64,000 nucleotides of DNA from positions 248,001-312,000 of the forward strand of contig CAVPWE010000001.1 of NCBI GenBank assembly GCA_963709485.1, read 5' to 3'. Both the position numbers and the translations under genes were made by a program. The DNA comes from JAXDBM01 sp963709485 (GTDB lineage Bacteria > Desulfobacterota > Syntrophia > Syntrophales > Fen-1087). Position 1 is the stretch's first letter. Every line of letters starts with the position of its first letter. Of this stretch, positions 53,755-62,251 are shown piece by piece. The notes under the pieces were generated by a model. It was not told where the DNA came from. It saw nothing but the letters and a program-made list of their open reading frames with translations, and did not search any database.

Positions 53755-56019
53755 TCAGCGCTTCTCCAGGATGTGGAGAACGACCGCGTCGTCCGCAATG
53801 TCGGCCGTGACGGTCCCGCCGCAGACCAGCCGGCCGAAGAGGACCTCGTTCACGAAGAAGTTCTTGATCCGGTCCTGCACCAGGCGCTCAATTTCGCGCG
53901 CCCCGAATTCGTCGGAGAACCCCTTTCCCGCGAGCCACTCGTGAACGTGGTCCGGAACGTTCAGCACGACGTTCTTGCCGGCCAGCTGCGTCTGGAATTC
54001 CCGAATCTGCTTTTTGACGATGTCCACGACCACGGCACGATTCAGCGCGTTGAAGAGAACGACACCGTCCAGGCGATTTCTGAACTCCGGGGCAAAGATG
54101 CGCTTCACCGCCTCGGAAACCGCGCTGCCGCCGACGCGCCGCTCGCCGAATCCGACCTGGGCCCTGCCGATCTCCCGGGCGCCGGCGTTGGAGGTCATGA
54201 TGATGACGACATTGCGGAAATCCGCCTTCCGGCCGTTGTTGTCCGTCAGGGTGGCATAATCCATGACCTGCAGGAGGGTGTTGAAGATGTCCTGATGGGC
54301 CTTTTCGATCTCGTCCAGCAGGAGCACCGCGTGGGGCGTCTTGCGGATGGCCTCGGTCAGGAGGCCGCCTTCCTCGTAGCCCACATAGCCGGGGGGCGCC
54401 CCGACCAGCCGGGAAACGGTGTGCTTCTCCTGGTATTCCGACATGTCGTACCGGTGCAGGGGGATGCCCATCGTCAGGGCGAGCTGGCGGGCCAGCTCCG
54501 TCTTTCCGACCCCGGTCGGCCCGGCGAAGAGCAGTGAGGCCACCGGCTTGTTCTGGTTCTGAAAGCCTGCGCGGGACCGGCGGATGGCCTGCACGACAGC
54601 GTCGATCGCCCCGTCCTGCCCGAAGATCTGCGCTTTCAGCTCCTGGTCGAGGCCCTTCAGGCCGGCGACTTCCGAGGAGGAAACAGACTTTTCCGGAACC
54701 CGGGAGATCTTCGCCACGACCCGCTCGACTTCGCGGGGGGTGATCGTCAGGGTCCCCTCGTCGTCTTTCCGGAAGAGCCGGGTCCGTGCACCGGCTTCGT
54801 CCAGCACGTCGATCGCCTTGTCGGGGAGGTGACGGTCGTTGATGTGCTTCGCCGATAGGTCGGCGATGGCGTGCAGGGTCTCGTCGGTGTAGGCGACGTC
54901 ATGGAAGGCCTCGTAGCGGTCTTTCAGTCCGCAGAGGATCCGGTACGTCTCGTCCACCGTCGGCTCCGGAATTTCGATGGGCTGGAAGCGCCGCGAGAGG
55001 GCGCGATCCTTGTCGAAATATTTCCGGTACTCTTCGTAGGTCGTGGAGCCGATGCAGCGCATCTTGCCGGAGGTGAGAGCGGGCTTCAGGATGTTGGATG
55101 CGTCCATCGATCCGCCGGATACGGCCCCGGCCCCGACGATCGTGTGAATCTCGTCGATGAAGAGGATCACGTTCTCGATTTTCTTGAGGTCGGCAATGAC
55201 TTTTTTCAACCGTTCCTCGAAGTCGCCGCGGAAGCGGGTCCCGGCCAGCAAGGATCCCATGTCCAGCGAATAGATCTTCGCGTTTTTCAGGGGCTTCGGA
55301 ACGGCGCCCCCGGCGATTCGCTGGGCCAGACCCTCCGTGATGGCCGTTTTGCCCACGCCGGCCTCGCCGATGTGGACGGGATTGTTCTTGTAGCGGCGGC
55401 AGAGGACCTGGACCGTCCGCTCGATGATGTCCTCCCGGCCGATCAGCGGGTCCATCTCGCCCTGACGGGCCTTCTGCACCAGTTCCGTCGTGAAGGCGGC
55501 CAGGGCCTTGCTGGTCTGTTCCGGCGCGCTTTCCTTCGCATCGGCTTTGCGGGCCGTCTTGTCCGCGGCTTCGTCGGGGATGACGGAGACGCCGTGGGAA
55601 ATGTAGTTCAACAGATCCAGCCGGGTGACGCCCTCGCTGTGAAGGAAAAAAGCCGCGTGGGATTCCTTCTCGTCGTAGATGGAGATCAACAGATCGCCGA
55701 TATCCAATTCCTTCTTCTGGGCGGACGCGGTGTGGTACACGGCGCGGTCCATCACATTCTGAAAGCTGGCGCTCTGTGCCGGCTCGCTTTTTTCGGCGGC
55801 CTGCGGTATTTTGTTCTTGAAAAAATCCTCGAGCCTGGCCTGGAGATTTTCAATGTCCCCGCCGCATTTCCGGATGATTTCCCGGGGAGACTCGAAAAAG
55901 AGGGAGGCGAACAAAACGTGCTCCGGTGTCAGGTACTCGTGCGTCCTGGATTTCGCCTCGGTATAGGCGGCCCGGAGGATGTGGTTGAGTTCTTCATTGA
56001 TTTTCATGCGAAACCTCAT
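53755..56019 (-). CDS. clpA: ATP-dependent Clp protease ATPase subunit ClpA
   Basis: The 754-residue AAA+ unfoldase has the N-terminal Clp repeat domain (about residues 1-150), D1 with Walker A GEAGVGKTAIT near residue 218 and D2 with GPTGVGKTELA near residue 500, and a C-terminal small domain. It feeds substrates to ClpP and takes N-degron cargo from ClpS. The ATGs at 56019 and 56007 are both possible. It follows clpS by 10 bases; clpP is not in the window. Confidence 0.94.
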   Translation of the reverse strand: MRFRMKINEELNHILRAAYTEAKSRTHEYLTPEHVLFASLFFESPREIIRKCGGDIENLQARLEDFFKNKIPQAAEKSEPAQSASFQNVMDRAVYHTASAQKKELDIGDLLISIYDEKESHAAFFLHSEGVTRLDLLNYISHGVSVIPDEAADKTARKADAKESAPEQTSKALAAFTTELVQKARQGEMDPLIGREDIIERTVQVLCRRYKNNPVHIGEAGVGKTAITEGLAQRIAGGAVPKPLKNAKIYSLDMGSLLAGTRFRGDFEERLKKVIADLKKIENVILFIDEIHTIVGAGAVSGGSMDASNILKPALTSGKMRCIGSTTYEEYRKYFDKDRALSRRFQPIEIPEPTVDETYRILCGLKDRYEAFHDVAYTDETLHAIADLSAKHINDRHLPDKAIDVLDEAGARTRLFRKDDEGTLTITPREVERVVAKISRVPEKSVSSSEVAGLKGLDQELKAQIFGQDGAIDAVVQAIRRSRAGFQNQNKPVASLLFAGPTGVGKTELARQLALTMGIPLHRYDMSEYQEKHTVSRLVGAPPGYVGYEEGGLLTEAIRKTPHAVLLLDEIEKAHQDIFNTLLQVMDYATLTDNNGRKADFRNVVIIMTSNAGAREIGRAQVGFGERRVGGSAVSEAVKRIFAPEFRNRLDGVVLFNALNRAVVVDIVKKQIREFQTQLAGKNVVLNVPDHVHEWLAGKGFSDEFGAREIERLVQDRIKNFFVNEVLFGRLVCGGTVTADIADDAVVLHILEKR

Positions 56020-56029
56020 GCAATCGTCT

Positions 56030-56353
56030 TTACGCTTCTTCGTAACTGCATTTCAGCGGATAGCCGTTTTCCTTTGCCAGGCGATGGACCTGGGAGACCT
56101 TGGTCACAGCGAGGTCATAGGTGTAAACGCCGCACATGCCCGTGCCCTTGCGATGGACGTCCAGCATGATCCGAACGGCATCGGAAGCGGGCCGATGAAA
56201 AATTTTCATCAGCACGGCGACGACGAAATCCATCGTCGTATAATGGTCGTTGTGGAGAATCACCCGGTACATCCGGGGCTCTTCCAGGCCGGTCTCCTCA
56301 TCAACCCCCAGACCTTCTTCAAAACGGGTGTCCTGATTTTCATTTTCGGACAC
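56030..56353 (-). CDS. clpS: ATP-dependent Clp protease adaptor protein ClpS
   Basis: The 107-residue adaptor binds N-degron residues and delivers them to ClpA. It shows YRVILHNDHYTTMDFVVAVL near residue 29, the diagnostic ClpS pocket, and HRKGTGMCGVYTYDLA near residue 67. The long acidic N-terminal extension is normal. It is first in clpS-clpA-aat-cupin, behind a sigma-70 promoter. Confidence 0.95.
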   Translation of the reverse strand: MSENENQDTRFEEGLGVDEETGLEEPRMYRVILHNDHYTTMDFVVAVLMKIFHRPASDAVRIMLDVHRKGTGMCGVYTYDLAVTKVSQVHRLAKENGYPLKCSYEEA

Positions 56354-56392
56354 AGGCCTTTCCCTCGCTCCTCGCTCCGGTTACACAACCAT

Positions 56393-56421
56393 AATATAGG
56401 GGATGGAGGGGCCCCTGTCAA
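56393..56421 (-). promoter_or_regulatory. Sigma-70 promoter of the clpS-clpA-aat operon
   Basis: Read on the minus strand, a perfect -35 TTGACA (56421-56416) is followed after 17 bases by -10 TATATT (56398-56393, five of six). It lies about 40 bases upstream of the clpS start. Confidence 0.8.
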
Positions 56422-56598
56422 TCATCTCGTGCTGGCGCATTCAGTGACTCCCTTCTTGATCGCTTCATTCAACGCATTTGAACGATACATGGAAGGAAGG
56501 GGTCGGGCGGGAGGGCGCCGGGCTTTGACCACGAATGCCCCCGTCGTCAATTCATGCACGAAATCGGGAAGATAAAAAATATTTTCCGGAAATCGCTA

Positions 56599-56617
56599 TC
56601 CTGGCACGGTCTTTTCA
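56599..56617 (+). promoter_or_regulatory. Sigma-54-like promoter before the small membrane protein
   Basis: CTGGCACGGTCTTTTCA fits the sigma-54 consensus YTGGCACGNNNNTTGCW except that the -12 GC is TC. It lies about 75 bases upstream of the gene at 56691. Since the GC is normally conserved, activity is doubtful. Confidence 0.3.
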
Positions 56618-56690
56618 TTATCTATGGGCAAAGAAAATCAAAAAGAATCAAAAAATAAAATAAGAAAACAGTCCAAAGGAGAAAAAGATC

Positions 56691-56966
56691 ATGAAAAAGA
56701 CACTCGGAACGATGGTCGCGGCGGTTGCAGTGGTTCTCTTGACGGCAAGCTTCAGCTTCGCCGAGGTCGCCCTGGGCGGCGCGGGGAACTTCCCCTATTT
56801 CCAGCTCGGCTGCCTGATCGTGGGCGGGCTGATCATCATCTCCCTGAAGCACAAGTACGAGCGGATGTACGCCGGGGAAGTGGTGGGCGCCTTCGCCCTG
56901 TACACGGTGCTCATCGCCCTGTTCACCAACCCGGTGATCGACGTCATCAAAAACGCGATCGGTTAA
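56691..56966 (+). CDS. Small signal-peptide membrane protein of unknown function
   Basis: The 91-residue product has a signal-like N-terminus (MKKTLGTMVAAVAVVLLTAS, FSFA), then a Gly-rich turn (LGGAGNFPYF), and two hydrophobic segments (about residues 38-50, 65-82) separated by a charged KHKYERMYAGE loop. No family was recognised. AAAGGAG precedes the ATG at 56691. A strong terminator follows at 57008. The gene is monocistronic and has its own A-rich leader. Confidence 0.7.
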   Translation: MKKTLGTMVAAVAVVLLTASFSFAEVALGGAGNFPYFQLGCLIVGGLIIISLKHKYERMYAGEVVGAFALYTVLIALFTNPVIDVIKNAIG

Positions 56967-57007
56967 AAGAACAAATACTCCTAATACCCCCAAGCATAGA
57001 TACACCC

Positions 57008-57052
57008 GAGCGCCCCTCTCCCCCGAACCGGGAGCGGGGCGCTCGCGTTTTC
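57008..57052. terminator. Terminator between the small membrane protein and chain-length-factor genes
   Basis: GAGCGCCCC (57008-57016) pairs perfectly with GGGGCGCTC (57036-57044), with further pairing inside the loop, followed on the plus strand by GCGTTTTC. It lies about 40 bases after the plus-strand stop codon and next to the minus-strand stop at 57051, so it may serve both genes. Confidence 0.75.
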
Positions 57053-57926
57053 AATAGCGCTGCACCTGCAGGATCACATACCGGTCCTGGAAGTTCTTGT
57101 TGACGTGAATCAGGTGGCCCGCATGGCGCCGGCCGATAAAGGTCGTGACGCCGCAGGCCGTCGTGGCGTTCAGGTGCCCGCATTCCCGAACGTAGTCCAG
57201 CTCCCCGTCGGGCCGGATCGTCTTTGTCCAGGCTTCCTTCTCTTCCGGACCGACGGCCATGCCGAAGGACAAGACCGCGGGCCGTGGCAATGCGCGGCCC
57301 TTTGCCGCCAGCCAGGCCAGGCCGTCCCGTTGTCCCCGAAAGGACCGGATGGCCTTCACTTCCCCGAGGGCGCCGTCTTGTTCGGACCTCAGGTAAAGCC
57401 AGCAGCTCCGGTCGGCCTGATTGACCTGATCGCAGGCAAGGCCGGATTTCTCCCGGAAACGGGATTCCGATGCCGTCGCCTCGTCCACGCTGCCGGCAAG
57501 GGCCGACCGGACGGCCTGAAGGTCCATGTCCGTTTTCAGCAGTTCCAGTCCCCTTTCAAAGGATAGGTTCTGGCTGGATATGGAAAGGTTCCGTCCGGTC
57601 AGGTTCAGCCCCTGGGCGACATAGAAGGAAGCCGTGTTGGCCATCGTATTGATGAAATTGTAAGGCATGGGGAGGGTGTGCTGGCGGTAAATCTGGCGAA
57701 GGACGCTTTCCGTATCCCCCAGATTGCCGTGCTCCGTCGCCAGGTAGATGGCCGCATCGCGGTCGATCCGCTGACCGCGCGCGCAGCAATGGGCGCCGAT
57801 AAGCGCCAGCAGCACGAATTTGTTGACCCGGCGAAAATAGATGTCCGTATGGCGCTTCAGCTCTTCCTTCAGGGCTTTGACATCGGCAGGCGCGCTCAGG
57901 TAGGTGGCTGCATTATGAATGAACAT
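57051..57926 (-). CDS. Short ketosynthase-like protein, chain-length-factor type (Cys to Gln)
   Basis: The 291-residue protein resembles beta-ketoacyl synthases but is about 100 residues short. Where the active KS has ATACTSSAN, this has ISSQNLSFE, so Gln119 sits where the nucleophile Cys should be; that swap is the hallmark of type II polyketide chain-length factors. The later GHLNATTACGVTTFIG and RRHAGHLIHVN segments keep some KS-like shape, but a normal His-His pair is not clear. It overlaps the KS gene by 14 bases and is last in the minus-strand unit. It probably pairs with that KS. Confidence 0.72.
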   Translation of the reverse strand: MFIHNAATYLSAPADVKALKEELKRHTDIYFRRVNKFVLLALIGAHCCARGQRIDRDAAIYLATEHGNLGDTESVLRQIYRQHTLPMPYNFINTMANTASFYVAQGLNLTGRNLSISSQNLSFERGLELLKTDMDLQAVRSALAGSVDEATASESRFREKSGLACDQVNQADRSCWLYLRSEQDGALGEVKAIRSFRGQRDGLAWLAAKGRALPRPAVLSFGMAVGPEEKEAWTKTIRPDGELDYVRECGHLNATTACGVTTFIGRRHAGHLIHVNKNFQDRYVILQVQRY

Positions 57927-59091
57927 CGGTTTGCCGCTTTCTGTTGGAGAGGATCAGCGAGGTGCAGTTCCCGCCGAACCCGAAATAGTTGAGCATGAAA
58001 TTGCCTTCCTGAACTGCAAGCGGCTCGGTCAGCGGCGTCACCCCCAGTTCCCCGTCCGGAACGGCGAACCCCGGTGTGGCGGGGACGAAACCCCGCTTGA
58101 CCGATTCCGTGAGCAGAATCATCTCGACGATGCCGGAGGCGCCGACCGTGTGCCCGACAAAAGGTTTCACGCCCGTAACGGGGGGCAGCCGGTCTCCGAA
58201 AGCCTGCCGCATCCCGTTGCACTCCGTCCGGTCGTTCCTATCGCTCCCCGTGGCATGGGCCTTGACGGCACAAATCTCATGGACGCCGATGCCGGCGCAT
58301 TGCAGGGCCTGGCGGATCGTAGCGGCAATGATGTCGCCCGTCTCGGCGTGGGTGGTCACATTGAACGTGTCACAGAGAGTTGCCCCGCCCAGGTAATGGA
58401 AATCCGTCTTCCTTTTGCGCTTTCGCTCGAGTACAACGGCGCCGCAGGCCTCTCCCATAATGATCCCGTCCCGGTTCCGGTCGAAGGGCTTGTAGGAAGA
58501 CGGCGCGGTCAGCTTAAGGGATTCGAATCCGTAAAAGCCTGTGTTGTTGAAGAGGTCATAGCCGATCACCAGGGCCTTTTCCAGGGATCCGCTCCCGATC
58601 ATGGAGGCGGCGTAAAGGAAGGCATTGGCGCTGGAAGTGCAGGCCGTCGCGAAGGTGTAGCAGGGTCCCTGAATGTTGAAGCGGCGGGCCGTCTCGTCGG
58701 CGATGGTTCCATAACCGAAGGAGGCCCGGGAAAACAGATCCAGGGCGGTGGAATCGGATGCTTCGTAGAGGGATTCGTAAATCGGGATGTCGATTGACGT
58801 CGAGCCGAAGAAAATTGCCAGGTCCTCGACGTCCCGGGGCGTCAGTTCCGCGTCCACAATGGCCCGGGAGACGGTATCGAACAGGATTTCATAGAAACGG
58901 GTCTGAAGATTCTGCGGATGGGGGGCGTGCGAATGAATCCGGTAATAGGGGCGCGCATCGCCGATCCGGGCCAGGTCCAGGGGGATGAAATCCGTGACCG
59001 CCTTCTTTTGCCGGACCTGTTCGATGATGTCTTCCAGGTCCTTCCCCAGCGAGCAGATCAGGGATTTTCCCGTGATGTGGGCGGTATGCAT
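57913..59091 (-). CDS. Beta-ketoacyl-ACP synthase
   Basis: The 392-residue condensing enzyme has a complete triad: Cys151 in ATACTSSANA, His279 in VKAHATGSDRND, and His314 in PFVGHTVGASG. It extends an acyl chain on ACP by condensing a malonyl unit. The AHATGS in place of the usual HGTGT is a small variation. The start is the ATG at 59091, after a GGGGTGA site; a TTG one codon earlier is possible. It overlaps the CLF-like gene by 14 bases and lies 7 bases after the ACP stop. Confidence 0.88.
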   Translation of the reverse strand: MHTAHITGKSLICSLGKDLEDIIEQVRQKKAVTDFIPLDLARIGDARPYYRIHSHAPHPQNLQTRFYEILFDTVSRAIVDAELTPRDVEDLAIFFGSTSIDIPIYESLYEASDSTALDLFSRASFGYGTIADETARRFNIQGPCYTFATACTSSANAFLYAASMIGSGSLEKALVIGYDLFNNTGFYGFESLKLTAPSSYKPFDRNRDGIIMGEACGAVVLERKRKRKTDFHYLGGATLCDTFNVTTHAETGDIIAATIRQALQCAGIGVHEICAVKAHATGSDRNDRTECNGMRQAFGDRLPPVTGVKPFVGHTVGASGIVEMILLTESVKRGFVPATPGFAVPDGELGVTPLTEPLAVQEGNFMLNYFGFGGNCTSLILSNRKRQTDVHS

Positions 59092-59098
59092 CAAACCG

Positions 59099-59371
59099 TC
59101 ACCCCGGCCGGATAAAGTCCGCGAAGGAGTTGACGGATGTCATGATCCGCCGCATCTCCTTGCTGTCCGTGATCGCGATCCCATACTCCTGCTGAACGGC
59201 GATGGAAATCTGCAGGGCGTCGATCGAATCGAGTCCCAGCTTTGAGCTCCGGCCGAACAGGGGCGCGCTGTCGTCGATTTCGTGGGCATCGATCCGGTCC
59301 ACCAGGTCGCAGGCCTCGACGATCAGCCGTTTCAGCGCCGCTTTGAAATTTTCATCAAGGGATCCCTTCAT
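59099..59371 (-). CDS. Acyl carrier protein
   Basis: The 90-residue protein is an ACP with the phosphopantetheine-attachment Ser49 in GLDSIDALQI. The surrounding fold is typical: a helix before (VEACDLVDRID), acidic residues around the Ser, and a C-terminal FADFIRPG. It carries the growing acyl chain for the neighbouring KS and CLF. The ATG at 59371 overlaps the permease stop by four bases (ATGA). No holo-ACP synthase gene is adjacent. Confidence 0.87.
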   Translation of the reverse strand: MKGSLDENFKAALKRLIVEACDLVDRIDAHEIDDSAPLFGRSSKLGLDSIDALQISIAVQQEYGIAITDSKEMRRIMTSVNSFADFIRPG

Positions 59372-60597
59372 AACACACTCTTTCCTTTGAATTCTTTGTT
59401 GAGAACGAGGACGGTCAGGAGCAGCATTGCCGCTCCCAGCGCCGCCAGCAGCAGGGCTTCGGGCAGGACATCGCGAATGCTCCCGTCGCGGAGAAAGATG
59501 TCCAGGAAACCTTCCAGACCCCAGGACATGGGCGAGAGACCAGACAGCCGCTGCATGAAATCCGGCATGACGAATTTCGGGATCATGATCCCGCCGACGG
59601 CCCCGAAAATGATGTTCAGAAGGCCGCCGATGGTCGTTGCCTGCTCGGTGGTCCTCGCGACGGAGGCGATCAGCAGGGCGACCGCGATGGAGCAGAAACT
59701 GACGCTTGCCGCAATCAGCAGCAGCCCCCCGGGTGAGTGCCCGGTTGTCAGCGCGGTTCCTCCCAGGAGCGGGACCACGTGCATGCCGATCCCGATCATG
59801 ATCGCCACCTGGACCAGGTTGATCAGGAAATAGGGGGCCATTTTCCCGAAAAGAAGATAATGCCTGGGTATGTTGATGCTCTTCAGTCTCGCGAAGGTGC
59901 CCTGTGACCGCTCGGCGATGAAGGTGTTGGATATGGGGATCACGATGAAGAACATGGAAAACACCAGCCAGGCGGGCACGCTCTGCTGCACGGCGCTGGG
60001 GATCCGGTGGTCCCGCCCGTGCCGGTAGACGTATTGAACGTCCACCGACCGGTCGGGCGGCTCCAGGAGCTTCTCCTTGTCGATGCCGGCCAGGGCCAGC
60101 CATTGCTCGTGGCTTTTGACGAAGTTGCCCACCCTCATTTTTGCCAGGTTTCCGGCGAGGATATTTTTCAGAACCAGTTGCGCGTGGGTGCCGACGGCCG
60201 GATCGACCAGGAGCATCAGCGGCTTCCCGCCTTCTTCCCCGCCCTTGCCGGTCGCGTAGCTTGAAAAGCGGTCCGTCAGAATGAAGGCGAATTTGTAATC
60301 CCTTGCGAACAGCATCGCGGCGATCCGGTCCACGGTGCTGTCCGGATCGATCGTGTGGACGGTGAAGGTGTCCAGCCTGCCCAGGGCGTTCAGGAATTCC
60401 CGTGCGGCCGGTCCCCCGTCCCGGTCCGCCACGAGAATGTCGATCCGCGCCGGACTGTGAATGTCGAAGAGGTCCCGCATGGCGAGCGACATGATCAGAA
60501 TGAAGACCGCCGGCATGACGAACAGAACCCCCAGGGCATGGATGTCCCTTCCGATGACCAGGAACTCTTTTTTCAGGATCCGGATGATTTTGTTCAA
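59368..60597 (-). CDS. ABC-2 type permease
   Basis: The 409-residue protein has an N-terminal hydrophobic segment (about residues 22-41), a soluble domain of about 130 residues (about 50-205) and about five C-terminal membrane segments (215-400). The architecture matches the YhgE/ABC-2 type in which an extracytoplasmic domain lies between TM1 and TM2. It pairs with the ATPase encoded upstream (overlap of four bases). It may export the product of the ACP-KS-CLF enzymes, as the ACP gene overlaps its end. Confidence 0.85.
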   Translation of the reverse strand: MNKIIRILKKEFLVIGRDIHALGVLFVMPAVFILIMSLAMRDLFDIHSPARIDILVADRDGGPAAREFLNALGRLDTFTVHTIDPDSTVDRIAAMLFARDYKFAFILTDRFSSYATGKGGEEGGKPLMLLVDPAVGTHAQLVLKNILAGNLAKMRVGNFVKSHEQWLALAGIDKEKLLEPPDRSVDVQYVYRHGRDHRIPSAVQQSVPAWLVFSMFFIVIPISNTFIAERSQGTFARLKSINIPRHYLLFGKMAPYFLINLVQVAIMIGIGMHVVPLLGGTALTTGHSPGGLLLIAASVSFCSIAVALLIASVARTTEQATTIGGLLNIIFGAVGGIMIPKFVMPDFMQRLSGLSPMSWGLEGFLDIFLRDGSIRDVLPEALLLAALGAAMLLLTVLVLNKEFKGKSVL

Positions 60598-61514
60598 TGG
60601 TCCCTCAACGCTTCGCGGGTCAGGTTCAAAAAAAGGTCTTCCAGGTTTTTATATCCGAACGTCATGTCCCGGATTTCGATCTGCTCCCGCTCGAAGAGAC
60701 TGAAAAGCTGCGTCATGTTGGCCAGGAAATGTTCATCCCGGTCGACCAGAATGCCCTTCGGACCGATCTGAATGCCGACCATCTTCTCCAGCCGGCCGCG
60801 GAGCGCCGCACCCAGGCTCGCCACCTGAATGGAAGCCTTGCCGGTCTGCGTCAGGACCGTTTCCCTGCGGTCGTGCAGGACGATGCGGCCTTCGTCGATG
60901 ATGGCGATATCGTCGGAAATCTGTTCGATTTCATCCATATAGTGTGAAGTATAGACGATGGTGGTTTCCTCCTCCCGGTTGATTTTCCGGATCGTCTCCA
61001 GGATGTAATTCCTGGATTGGGCGTCGACGCCCACCGTGGGCTCGTCGAGGAAGAGGATGCGGGGACGGTGAAGCAGGCCGATCGCCAGGTTCAGCCGCCG
61101 CTTCATCCCGCCCGAACATTTTTCCGCTTTTTTGTGAAGGAAGGCATGCAGGCTGCCGATATCGGCGGCACGCTCCATGCGGTCCTTCAGTGTCCGCCCC
61201 TCGAGGCCGTACAGGGCGCCGAAGTACTCCAGATTTTCCCGGGCGGTCAGCGTGGGATAGAACGCGAAGGCCTGCGGCACGATGCTGCATTCGGACTGGA
61301 TCGCCTTCAGGTCCCGGTCCAGGTCCCGCCCGTTGACATGCACCTGTCCCCGGTCTTTTTGAATGATGCCCGTCAGGATCGAAACCAGCGTCGTTTTGCC
61401 GGCGCCGTTCGGCCCCAGCAGGCCCAGGATGGATCCCTTCCGCACGGAAAGGGAAATATCATTCAGGACCGCTCGCCGGTCATAAAATTTATAAAGGTGT
61501 TCGATCTCAATCAT
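60594..61514 (-). CDS. ABC transporter ATP-binding protein
   Basis: The 306-residue ATPase has Walker A GPNGAGKTTLV near residue 35, the signature SGGMKRRLNLAIGL near residue 133, Walker B ILFLDEPTVGVD and switch YTSHYMDEI. The C-terminal part looks like other ABC-2 partners. It opens the minus-strand unit and overlaps the permease by four bases. No strong ribosome site was seen at the ATG at 61514. Confidence 0.88.
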   Translation of the reverse strand: MIEIEHLYKFYDRRAVLNDISLSVRKGSILGLLGPNGAGKTTLVSILTGIIQKDRGQVHVNGRDLDRDLKAIQSECSIVPQAFAFYPTLTARENLEYFGALYGLEGRTLKDRMERAADIGSLHAFLHKKAEKCSGGMKRRLNLAIGLLHRPRILFLDEPTVGVDAQSRNYILETIRKINREEETTIVYTSHYMDEIEQISDDIAIIDEGRIVLHDRRETVLTQTGKASIQVASLGAALRGRLEKMVGIQIGPKGILVDRDEHFLANMTQLFSLFEREQIEIRDMTFGYKNLEDLFLNLTREALRDH

Positions 61515-61778
61515 CCGCCGGTTTCGTTTTCCTCCGCGCCTGCCGGGCGCATCCGTGTCGTGAATCGGCGGGACCGTTTGCCCTCCCGCCCGGACCTTGA
61601 AATTATCATCTTCCGCCGCAGCCGGATTCGTTGCGGGGAGATTCTGAGGAGATTCGACTCCCTATCAGAACGCGCTTGAAAATAGAAGGGAAACTTTCAA
61701 TAATTGTGCTTGACGCCGGCAAAATATTCGTAATAAAGATTGGGAAAATTGCCCGGGCAGGATGGGAGAAAACCCCCG
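61515..61778. promoter_or_regulatory. Divergent promoter region of the acyl-chain locus
   Basis: These 264 bases separate the two gene sets. On the plus strand TTGACG at 61710-61715 with an A+T-rich block (TAATAAAGAT) downstream is a plausible promoter. No clear minus-strand promoter was seen. A shared regulator site cannot be named. Confidence 0.45.
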
Positions 61779-62246
61779 ATGGCGACGACGGGAGTCCGGA
61801 TCGAAGACCTGATACCACATCGCGGCCGTATGAAACTGGTCGATGATATACTGGAAATCAATGACATCCTGGCGAAGACGTCGTCCCGGGTGACGGAGCG
61901 GTGGCCGCTGGGTGAGGCGCGTGCGGCGGATCCGGTTGTGCTCATCGAGCTGGTTGCCCAGACGGCCGGTGTCCTGGAAGGCTGGAAGTCGAAGCAGGGC
62001 GGCGGCAGGCCCGAAAAGAGCGGATGGCTGGTCGGTATCAAGAAATGCGAATTTTTTGTTGACCGGATTCCCATTCATACCCGTCTGACCACGACCGTCC
62101 GCAGGCTCTACGCCCTTGAGGCCTACGCTGTGTTTGCCGGGGAAGTGGCCTCGGAGTCCGCGCTCCTGAGCCGAGCGGAGCTGCAGGTCTTCCGGACCGG
62201 AGCGGATCAAGGGTCGGGTGCGACCCCATTATTGCGGGAGCGTTGA
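61779..62246 (+). CDS. Hotdog-fold 3-hydroxyacyl-ACP dehydratase-like protein
   Basis: The 155-residue protein has the hotdog dehydratase opening RIEDLIPHRGRMKLVDDI near residue 7, then VLIELVAQTAGVLEGW (about residue 52), the active-site helix of the FabZ/ApeP group. It probably dehydrates 3-hydroxyacyl-ACP to the trans-2-enoyl form. The ATG at 61779 has GGGAG upstream. The FabG-like gene starts 5 bases after its stop. Confidence 0.85.
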   Translation: MATTGVRIEDLIPHRGRMKLVDDILEINDILAKTSSRVTERWPLGEARAADPVVLIELVAQTAGVLEGWKSKQGGGRPEKSGWLVGIKKCEFFVDRIPIHTRLTTTVRRLYALEAYAVFAGEVASESALLSRAELQVFRTGADQGSGATPLLRER

Positions 62247-62251
62247 ATTTC

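Larger units (their letters stand above)
56354..56690. other. Divergent gap between clpS and the small membrane protein
   Basis: These 337 bases hold no gene. They contain the clpS promoter, a sigma-54-like sequence near 56599 on the other strand, and an A-rich leader before the small membrane protein gene. Confidence 0.6.
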
